Of a stretch of 6,612 nucleotides of DNA, positions 1-5,262 are shown piece after piece. The number at the start of each line of letters is the position of its first letter. Within the stretch, counting starts at the first letter, position 1. Source of the DNA: Gammaproteobacteria bacterium (GTDB taxonomy: Bacteria; Pseudomonadota; Gammaproteobacteria; Arenicellales; Poriferihabitantaceae); NCBI GenBank assembly GCA_024679435.1, contig JAIBDK010000134.1, positions 1 through 6,612 on the forward strand. Reading direction: 5' to 3'. The notes under the pieces were generated by a model. That model saw nothing but the letters and a program-made list of their open reading frames with translations. It had not been told where the DNA came from and searched no databases. The position numbers and the translations under genes were made by a program.

Positions 1-173
1 GTCGAGCATTTATGTATGGAGTAGCTGCAATGGGTCAGCGAGGGGCAGAACATGTCATGAAAGTTTTATTCGAAGAGTTTGAATGCACAATGTCCCAAAT
101 AGGCTGCAATAATATCAGGGGCTTGTCTGCCTTTCGCGCAGACAACAAAACTCTATGTCAGCCTACCAGTTAA
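1..173 (+). CDS. FMN-dependent alpha-hydroxy-acid dehydrogenase (L-lactate dehydrogenase type), C-terminal end only
   Basis: The reading frame beginning at base 3 is open for 56 codons and ends at TAA 171-173; the start lies outside the window. The peptide begins RAFMYGVAAMGQRGAEHV and continues to IGCNNIRGL. This is the typical C-terminus of the LldD/glycolate-oxidase/mandelate-dehydrogenase family, whose members carry a G-R-x-F-x-Y-G-x-A motif on the last barrel strand and helix, then a final helix ending near (I/L)GC. The incomplete codon at bases 1-2 (GT) fits the expected glycine. Family enzymes oxidise 2-hydroxy acids such as lactate to 2-oxo acids with FMN, often feeding electrons to the respiratory chain. 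The substrate cannot be told from this fragment. About 14 residues after the conserved end are non-conserved tail. The gene converges on the sulfatase 66 bases downstream. Family assignment is fairly secure, the specific enzyme is not. Confidence 0.8.
   Translation, partial: RAFMYGVAAMGQRGAEHVMKVLFEEFECTMSQIGCNNIRGLSAFRADNKTLCQPTS
123..145 (+). repeat. Perfect 8-bp hairpin inside the 3' end of the dehydrogenase gene
   Basis: TTGTCTGC (123-130) and GCAGACAA (138-145) are perfectly complementary around a 7-base loop (131-137). The hairpin lies in the poorly conserved tail codons, about 26 bases before the stop. No T-run follows on either strand, so it does not read as an intrinsic terminator. 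It could be a 3'-end mRNA-stabilising structure, or chance. Confidence 0.45.
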
Positions 174-230
174 CGGTTAAATCCGTTTAAGATAGAAAAT
201 AGTCTGCCTGAAGATAAAAAACCTAAACGG
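172..230. repeat. Overlapping inverted repeats in the convergent dehydrogenase/sulfatase gap
   Basis: AACGG (172-176) can pair with CCGTT (183-187) across a 6-base loop. The longer CCGTTTA (183-189) can instead pair with TAAACGG (224-230) across a 34-base AT-rich loop. The two pairings share the middle arm and are mutually exclusive. The region lies between the stop codons of two converging genes, where transcript ends are expected. There is no clean stem plus T-tract on either strand, so a termination role is only a guess. Confidence 0.3.
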
Positions 231-239
231 GTGCCCACA

Positions 240-1769
240 TCAATCTGGCTTTCGAAAACCCACCAAATTTTCATAAGCCCAGTCATTATAGGTTTCAGGC
301 GGTCGCAGGCATTGATTTGCAGATTGATCAGGGGCGTTGTAATCCCAATCGGCTTTCTTGCCTTGTCGAAGAGCCGCCGCAATAAACAACCTGTTATTCT
401 GACTTGCCTTGACCTTTTCTGTTAACTGATCGACGTCCCATTTTTTTTCCACCAGCGATTTAAGTCGAGCTTGCGTTTCGCGATATTTAACCTGTCCTGC
501 CAGATTATTAAGCTCCAGGGGATCGCTATCCAGATCAAACAGTTGCTCAGGGTCGACACCACTTAAAGTGTATTTCAAAGCCCCGTCTTTAACCATCAGC
601 ACCGCTGCATTAGCACCTTCTGCAAGACTTTCAGAATACACAATATCATTCCAGCCATCATCCTGCCCCTGCAATACTTTCATAAGGCTGTTTCCATCAA
701 GCTGACCATCAATATCCAGAAAACCAGCATCTGAATCAGCATATTCCAGAATGGTTGGAAACAAATCAACCAGAGAAACATTTTTGAAAAACTTGCCTCG
801 GTTGTCCTGAGGCAAAGAAATAATAAGCGGTATCCGAATCGCGTTTTCGAAAAAACACTTCTTGTACCATAAACCTCTTTCACCAAGCATGTCACCATGA
901 TCACTGGTGAACACAATCATAGTGTTTTCATCAAGTCCGGTTTCACTGAGCACCGACATCAGTCTGCCCACCTGATCATCGAGGTAGCTTACAGACCCGT
1001 AATAAGCATGGCGAGCAATACGCACCGTTTCTTCATCAGGTTGCGATTCATACAAGCCATACTGAGCTTTAAGGCGCTTGCTAAACGGGTCCATTTTGTC
1101 TTCAGGCAACATTCCAACAGCCGGCATGTCTATATCTTCGTGCAGATAACGATCCCAATACTCCGGCCTGCACTGATAAGGATCATGGGGGTGTGTCATA
1201 GAAACAGTGAGCATAAAAGGTCTACTATCTCGTCCGCGGGCGATATCGTAAAGTTTTCGGCAAGCACGGTGAACCACTTCTTCGTCGTATTCCATTTGCG
1301 GGTTTCGAAGACAAATTCCTGCACCGTTAAATGTACTGTCATTATTTGATTGCCCCATAACAACTTCCGTCCAGTCTCCGGTCCAGCCAAAATCTGAAGG
1401 ATACAAATCTGTTGTCAGGCGTTCTTCAAATCCATGGAGCTGATCTGCCCCAACAAAATGCATTTTCCCGGAAAGGCAGGTTTGATATCCCTGCGCCCTG
1501 AGGTGGTGAACGAAAGTAGGAATCGAAGAGGGAAACTCTGCCCCGTTGTCATAGGCCTCAATGGCAGATGCCAGTTTTCCCGACAACATCGAAAATCGCG
1601 AGGGGGCACACAGAGGGAAATTGGTATAGGCACGATCAAACAGCGTGCCTGTCGCCGCCAACTTGTCGATCACCGGTGATTTCGACACCGAATTACCGTA
1701 ACAACCCAGGTACGTAGCGGCAAGCTGATCGGCCTGTATAAAAAGAATATTCGCAGGTTTATTGTTCAA
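240..1769 (-). CDS. Choline-sulfatase-like Cys-type sulfatase
   Basis: This 509-residue cytoplasmic-type arylsulfatase-superfamily hydrolase is predicted to cleave an alkyl sulfate ester, probably choline-O-sulfate to choline and sulfate. The sulfatase signature Cys54-Ala-Pro-Ser-Arg58 contains the cysteine that maturation converts to formylglycine. Metal-site residues are visible as D14 (QADQ) and D290-H291 (TSDHGD). K102 and H104 (GKMHF) and H193/H195 (THPHDPY) are also in place. Length, Cys54 position, the DFGW segment at 126-129 and a C-terminal choline-sulfatase tail (SQNNRLFIAAAL, then WDY, 456-477) match the BetC family rather than exported arylsulfatases. No signal peptide is present, which also fits BetC. 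The start is TTG at 1769-1767, chosen because GGAG lies 6 bases upstream and no in-frame ATG precedes it before an upstream stop. In many bacteria betC sits with betA/betB; neither is seen here, nor is a formylglycine-generating enzyme. Substrate is inferred; family is secure. Confidence 0.9.
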   Translation of the reverse strand: MNNKPANILFIQADQLAATYLGCYGNSVSKSPVIDKLAATGTLFDRAYTNFPLCAPSRFSMLSGKLASAIEAYDNGAEFPSSIPTFVHHLRAQGYQTCLSGKMHFVGADQLHGFEERLTTDLYPSDFGWTGDWTEVVMGQSNNDSTFNGAGICLRNPQMEYDEEVVHRACRKLYDIARGRDSRPFMLTVSMTHPHDPYQCRPEYWDRYLHEDIDMPAVGMLPEDKMDPFSKRLKAQYGLYESQPDEETVRIARHAYYGSVSYLDDQVGRLMSVLSETGLDENTMIVFTSDHGDMLGERGLWYKKCFFENAIRIPLIISLPQDNRGKFFKNVSLVDLFPTILEYADSDAGFLDIDGQLDGNSLMKVLQGQDDGWNDIVYSESLAEGANAAVLMVKDGALKYTLSGVDPEQLFDLDSDPLELNNLAGQVKYRETQARLKSLVEKKWDVDQLTEKVKASQNNRLFIAAALRQGKKADWDYNAPDQSANQCLRPPETYNDWAYENLVGFRKPD

Positions 1770-1775
1770 TCTTCT

Positions 1776-1779
1776 CTCC
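1776..1779 (-). promoter_or_regulatory. Shine-Dalgarno site deciding the TTG start of the sulfatase
   Basis: On the - strand GGAG (1779-1776) lies 6 bases before TTG (1769-1767), in the context CTGGAGAGAAGATTG. The good spacing supports TTG as the start. Upstream in-frame codons contain no ATG or GTG before a stop at 1838-1836. Confidence 0.75.
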
Positions 1780-1890
1780 AGATGCAGTGGCCTGAGGATT
1801 AAATCCGCCCCCGAGGCTCGAATAATGAACTTTAATTACATCATAGATTTTTGTTGAGATGCTATATATAATAATATTAATATAAAAACT

Positions 1891-1896
1891 GGGGGG
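1891..1896 (+). promoter_or_regulatory. Ribosome binding site of the FHA gene
   Basis: A run of six G (1891-1896) stands 6 bases before ATG 1903. It is a G-tract rather than a textbook AGGAGG, but spacing and position fix the start, and the first FHA strand begins within the first few residues. Confidence 0.6.
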
Positions 1897-1902
1897 TTTT
1901 TA

Positions 1903-2622
1903 ATGGCATACCTTAGATTGTACAAAGGTGCAGCCTTGCAGCGACAATGGAAGATTGAATCAGATTTAATCTCTATCGGCAGATCTGAGGCTAACGATAT
2001 AGTCCTCTCTTCCACAGGAGTATCGAAGTATCACGCTATTATTGTCAGGGACGCTCATTCGGTAACCATTATTGATCAAAACAGCGCGAATGGGGTTTTT
2101 GTAAACGATCAGAGAATCAAAAAGAAAAAGCTGCAGTACTGGGATGAAATCCAGATTTTCGAATACGTTATTCGCTATATGGCAGTCCCCCGACTACCCG
2201 GTGAGCAGGAAGGCACTGACCTCGATCTGAACACCGAAATGCGGGACGAGTCGACAAAAGAATTTCAGATAGACAAATTGAGCGAACTTGCCGCGCTTCG
2301 CAAAGACCGACGGACTCCCCATCTGGAAGAGCAAACCGAAACCCTGAGCCCGCCTATTCTCCTCAAAACTGCCAACGTCTATATCGGTAAAACCCGGCGT
2401 TGTGCAGTTCGGGTAAATGGCTGGTTTAAACCCAGAATCTCGGGTCAGATACGACAACGGTCCACCGGCTTCTACCTGACCGGCACAAAACGCGGAAACA
2501 TCCAGGTCAACGGCAGAAAGGTTCGCAGTGAAATCGAATTAAAGGACAACGATGACGTATACATCCACCAACGTCACTTCAAATTTTTTCACCGACCACT
2601 ACTGGATATCAAACTGACGTAA
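1903..2622 (+). CDS. Tandem FHA-domain protein (phosphothreonine reader)
   Basis: This 239-residue soluble protein is first in the three-gene operon. The N-terminal FHA domain (about residues 3-93) has the canonical elements: G26-R27, N31-D32-I-V-L, S41-x-x-H44, and N63-G64-x-x-V-N. These form the phosphothreonine-binding loops. A charged linker (about 100-150) carries several Ser/Thr residues in acidic context. A second FHA-like domain (about 152-232) keeps the fold pattern (VYIGK at 159-163, IQVNGRKV at 200-207). However, it has G-K instead of G-R and S180-G-Q-I183 instead of S-x-x-H, so it probably does not bind phosphothreonine classically. No membrane segment or signal peptide is seen. 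The kinase follows after 25 bases. Likely role: an adaptor that docks on phosphorylated kinase or substrate, and may itself be a substrate. It is much shorter than typical type VI secretion Fha proteins. Domain calls are secure; the partner is inferred. Confidence 0.88.
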   Translation: MAYLRLYKGAALQRQWKIESDLISIGRSEANDIVLSSTGVSKYHAIIVRDAHSVTIIDQNSANGVFVNDQRIKKKKLQYWDEIQIFEYVIRYMAVPRLPGEQEGTDLDLNTEMRDESTKEFQIDKLSELAALRKDRRTPHLEEQTETLSPPILLKTANVYIGKTRRCAVRVNGWFKPRISGQIRQRSTGFYLTGTKRGNIQVNGRKVRSEIELKDNDDVYIHQRHFKFFHRPLLDIKLT

Positions 2623-2637
2623 TCAGAATTAAATAAA

Positions 2638-2642
2638 GGGGA
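2638..2642 (+). promoter_or_regulatory. Ribosome binding site of the kinase gene
   Basis: AAAGGGGA ends 5 bases before ATG 2648. It is strong and well spaced, so the kinase is translated independently of FHA translation although co-transcribed. Confidence 0.6.
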
Positions 2643-2647
2643 ACAAA

Positions 2648-4417
2648 ATGAAAATACCCGGTTATGCATTACTCGAACTAATCGCCACTGGTGGGACCGC
2701 ATCGATATATCTCGGCATTCAAAAATCACTGAATAGAAAAGTTGCGATCAAAATTCTCAACAGGCTGGATGAAAACGAACTATCGGAAAGATTCCTTGAA
2801 GAGGGAAGTATTATTGCTTCTTTGAATCACAAAAATATCATCACCGTGCACGATATTGGGCGAATAAGAAACTACCACTATATCGCCATGGAATATATGA
2901 AAAATGGCTCATTGGCCGATAAAATTAAGCGAGGAATGAATTTAAGACAAGTATTCGAAGTTATGACTGGCATCGGTGAATGCTTACAATATGTTCACGA
3001 TCGTGGACTGGTACACAGAGACATCAAACCAGCAAATATACTGTTCCACAAAGATGGAACACCTAAATTAAGCGATTTTGGAATTGCAAAAAAACTGAAC
3101 AACAGTCAGGAAGACACTCTGGATGGTTATGCATTGGGTAGCCCCTACTATGTCAGTCCGGAGTTTGTCCTCGGAAACCCTGTTGACCATAAAACAGATC
3201 TCTACGGACTGGGAATTGTTTTTTATGAAATGATTACCGGAGAGAAACCATACATGGAAAAAAGCCATGTGCAAACGATGGTTGCCCACGTTGAAGTGCC
3301 GATACCTCAATTGCCAGATCAATTCTCCTGTTATCAACCGTTACTTAATAAACTGATCGCCAAATCACCCAGGAATCGTTATTCATCTGCCCGGGAGATG
3401 GTCAATGACATTCGCGCGATAAAAATTTCGGAGAAAACCAATGATTCGCGAAGGAACAGAAAAAAACAATCTCACGGGGTTGGAAGCTACTGGTCCGTTC
3501 CAAGAAAACTGGCTGCCTCTTTAGTGATAGCCACAGCGATTGGAAGTATATCAACCGCCAGCAACCCAAACTGGATACAAAGCCTGCAATCGTATGCAAA
3601 ATCCGGAATCTCGATAATCGAAACCGAAACCAAAAACTGGATTTCGATTCTGCCGTCTGGTGAAAAAGCGCCCACAGGCACTAGTTATAGCGGAGTTTTC
3701 AAAACTGACAGTACGGCACCTAACGCCACAAATACTCCGATTAAACAACCATATGGTATTCGTTCAGAGAACGCTGATCTAACGCAAAGAGCTCAACACA
3801 AGCCAACTCAAAATCAACAAGCAGCTTTAGAAGATTACAACTATGTTCCCAAAGAACCGCAACCGAACTCTCAGGGCATTCTCGAGAAAAAGAGTCTAGA
3901 AGAACTGATTGCTTCAGCTAAAGCAGCGATGCGGGACTATCGGCTAACCCATCCTGCGGGGAATTCGTCCTATGACTACTACCAGCAAATACTTGAAATA
4001 GACCCCGATAATCAGGAGGCTCTAGAAGGCATCAACAGTCTTATTGAAATTTACGTTGAATTATCCAGAAAACAACTTGGTGAGGGAAACCTCAGGGTGG
4101 CCTCAGTATACTTTGACAGAGGGATGGCTCTGGATCCGGCAAACGTGAATTTAATATCCGTTGGCACAGAAATCACTGAATATAAAAAATCCATCAAAAG
4201 GAAAGGGCTGACAGACTCCAATGATGATGATTTTAGACGAGATCTGGCCGCTCTTGAAGCAGAATTTAACACTGAAGTTGCTCTTGTTGAATCAATATCA
4301 CTATGCCCCAGCCCCGAAAGCTGGAATGATGTCTGGAAAATATTACTTGGTGAATACTGCCCTACCTCACTATCTGAACTGCAGGCCAGAGCAGAAGTTA
4401 GCGACCGAAGTCGCTAA
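2648..4417 (+). CDS. Hanks-type Ser/Thr protein kinase with one TM segment and TPR-like C-terminal region
   Basis: The 589-residue protein transfers ATP phosphate to Ser/Thr. The N-terminal kinase domain (about 5-258) is apparently active. It has a Gly-rich loop (A13-T-G15-G16, first glycine replaced by alanine), K35 in VAIK, alpha-C E52, catalytic H123-R-D125 with K127 and N130, D143-F-G145, G164-S-P and S170-P-E172, and D184. The activation loop holds T157 as a possible autophosphorylation site. A basic stretch (268-287) precedes a single hydrophobic segment (about 288-304), so the kinase should be cytoplasmic and the rest outside. A Thr/Asn/Gln/Pro-rich spacer (about 340-410) leads to a helical region with two TPR-like units (YYQQILEIDPDNQEAL at 443-458; a second around 484-500). 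C553 and C571 could form a disulfide. The organisation resembles PknB/PpkA-type sensor kinases. The ligand and TPR partners are unknown. The hydrophobic stretch is short, so membrane anchoring is likely but not certain. Confidence 0.92.
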   Translation: MKIPGYALLELIATGGTASIYLGIQKSLNRKVAIKILNRLDENELSERFLEEGSIIASLNHKNIITVHDIGRIRNYHYIAMEYMKNGSLADKIKRGMNLRQVFEVMTGIGECLQYVHDRGLVHRDIKPANILFHKDGTPKLSDFGIAKKLNNSQEDTLDGYALGSPYYVSPEFVLGNPVDHKTDLYGLGIVFYEMITGEKPYMEKSHVQTMVAHVEVPIPQLPDQFSCYQPLLNKLIAKSPRNRYSSAREMVNDIRAIKISEKTNDSRRNRKKQSHGVGSYWSVPRKLAASLVIATAIGSISTASNPNWIQSLQSYAKSGISIIETETKNWISILPSGEKAPTGTSYSGVFKTDSTAPNATNTPIKQPYGIRSENADLTQRAQHKPTQNQQAALEDYNYVPKEPQPNSQGILEKKSLEELIASAKAAMRDYRLTHPAGNSSYDYYQQILEIDPDNQEALEGINSLIEIYVELSRKQLGEGNLRVASVYFDRGMALDPANVNLISVGTEITEYKKSIKRKGLTDSNDDDFRRDLAALEAEFNTEVALVESISLCPSPESWNDVWKILLGEYCPTSLSELQARAEVSDRSR

Positions 4418-4434
4418 TTAGATTTCTGTTTTTT
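4396..4434 (+). terminator. Hairpin plus T-run overlapping the kinase stop codon (attenuator-like)
   Basis: TTAGCGAC (4398-4405) and GTCGCTAA (4410-4417) form a perfect 8-bp stem with a CGAA loop. It extends by a G-T and an A-T pair to 4396/4419, and the second arm contains the TAA stop. A run of six T follows at 4429-4434. The T-run starts about 9 bases after the stem instead of directly, so this may be a leaky terminator, an mRNA-processing barrier or a stabiliser rather than a full stop. It sits between co-directional kinase and phosphatase genes 29 bases apart and could lower phosphatase expression. Confidence 0.5.
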
Positions 4435-4446
4435 ATCGCCTAAGCT

Positions 4447-5220
4447 ATGCAATGGAATTTTCAATCTGCCACTGAAACAGGTGGCCGAGATATTCAGCAG
4501 GACAGGCTGGAAATTCTGCATTGTAATGACCATAATTTAAGCCTTGCAATACTTGCTGACGGTGTTGGCGGATACGCAAGTGGTGAACAGGCGGCCCAGT
4601 TACTAATAGATATAGCAAGAGATGAATTCACTTCGGGGAATATTGATAATCCCGAATTTTTCTTTTCACTGGTATGCAAAGCTTGCCATAGCGAACTTAA
4701 AAACATTCAGAAAACCACCGGAATTTTGTCAGCAACAACATGTGTCATGTTATTCATTAAAAATGACGAAGCCCACTGGATGCATATAGGAGATAGCCGA
4801 CTCTATCATTTTAGAAACGATGAGTTTGTATTCAAAACCCGGGATCATGCCCTTTGCGAGCTGGAGGGACATGAACTGGAATCACTAGGCTTAGATTGTG
4901 ACAAAGACGCAGGCGCTAGCCTGTATATGTGTCTTGGCGGTAAAAATGATATTCATCCGGAATTTGGAGTCAGTGCTATTGATCAACACGACAGCTTTAT
5001 TCTTTGTTCCGATGGCGTTTGGGGCGCACTGCATCCCCTTGAAATTGCCAAATTAATCAATGTGAATTCTAATTCTGATAAGTTTGCGCAAATTCTTGTC
5101 AAGCACGCAGTCGAAAAGAATGGCAGCACATCCGACAACACCAGCATGATATATGCCAGCCCGACACGAACCAAAAATCGTTCTGGCGGGATCAGTCGGC
5201 TACTTTCTGCTTTCAAATAG
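4447..5220 (+). CDS. PP2C-family Ser/Thr protein phosphatase
   Basis: This 257-residue metal-dependent phosphatase removes phosphate from Ser/Thr and is the likely counterpart of the upstream kinase. PP2C motifs appear in order: G13-R14-D15-x-x-Q18-D19 (Q replaces the usual N-Q-D asparagine), A37-D38-G39-V-G-G, S95-A-T-T98, G115-D116-S117-R118, S188-D189-G190-V-W and S229-D230-N231. D38, D189 and D230 are the expected Mn/Mg ligands, so it should be active. No membrane segment is seen; length matches the compact bacterial PppA/Stp class. The start is fixed by an in-frame TAA only two codons upstream (4441-4443). No convincing Shine-Dalgarno precedes the ATG: the nearest match, TAAG, is 2 bases away. 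Translation may be weak, or coupled to ribosomes finishing the kinase. A type VI PppA role is possible by analogy but has no local support. Confidence 0.92.
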   Translation: MQWNFQSATETGGRDIQQDRLEILHCNDHNLSLAILADGVGGYASGEQAAQLLIDIARDEFTSGNIDNPEFFFSLVCKACHSELKNIQKTTGILSATTCVMLFIKNDEAHWMHIGDSRLYHFRNDEFVFKTRDHALCELEGHELESLGLDCDKDAGASLYMCLGGKNDIHPEFGVSAIDQHDSFILCSDGVWGALHPLEIAKLINVNSNSDKFAQILVKHAVEKNGSTSDNTSMIYASPTRTKNRSGGISRLLSAFK

Positions 5221-5224
5221 CTTC

Positions 5225-5258
5225 GCAAAGCCCCACCTTGGGTGTTGCTAAGCCTTTT
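5225..5258 (+). terminator. Possible weak terminator between converging phosphatase and aminotransferase genes
   Basis: AGC-CC-CACC (5229-5237) pairs with GGTG-TT-GCT (5241-5249) as a 4-bp and a 3-bp helix around a symmetric 2x2 internal loop, with a 3-base TTG loop. A second register pairs GCAA (5225-5228) with TTGC (5245-5248). TTTT follows at 5255-5258. The stem is weak and the T-run short. Its position 8 bases after the phosphatase stop, in a 42-base convergent gap, is what suggests termination of the + strand operon. Confidence 0.35.
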
Positions 5259-5262
5259 CAGA

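Larger units (their letters stand above)
1770..1902. promoter_or_regulatory. Divergent promoter region between sulfatase and FHA-kinase-phosphatase operon
   Basis: This 133-base gap separates two divergent genes and must hold both promoters unless one reads from further away. The half nearest the FHA gene is extremely AT-rich (1863-1888). For the + strand, candidate -10 elements are TATAAT (1867-1872) and TGC-TATATA (1860-1868, extended -10 form). No well-spaced -35 is evident, since TTGTTG at 1851-1856 is too close to either. For the - strand, TATGAT (1845-1840) is a plausible -10 with no clear -35. I see no convincing operator palindrome. The weak -35 elements suggest activator dependence or an alternative sigma factor, but this is inference. 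Confidence 0.4.

Noticed and set aside
897..1349. 150-codon + strand open frame inside the sulfatase
   Set aside because: It lies wholly antisense to a well-supported sulfatase, shows no recognisable motif and no good ribosome binding site was noticed. It is a shadow frame.
1867..1872. TATAAT as a confident sigma-70 promoter
   Set aside because: The hexamer is perfect but lies in a long AT tract where such matches are expected by chance, and no -35 lies 16-18 bases upstream.
2681..2716. Kinase as an inactive pseudokinase because the first loop glycine is alanine
   Set aside because: The remaining loop glycines, K35, the HRD aspartate and the DFG aspartate are all present. A replaced first glycine is common in bacterial kinases of this type.
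4221..4421. 66-codon + strand frame overlapping the end of the kinase gene and reaching the intergenic gap
   Set aside because: The kinase frame remains open through this region to its own stop, and the overlapping peptide has no family features.
1903..5220. Calling the operon a type VI secretion regulatory cluster (fha/ppkA/pppA)
   Set aside because: No secretion structural gene or TagF-like protein is present, and the FHA protein is too short for a typical Fha1. Only an analogy is justified.
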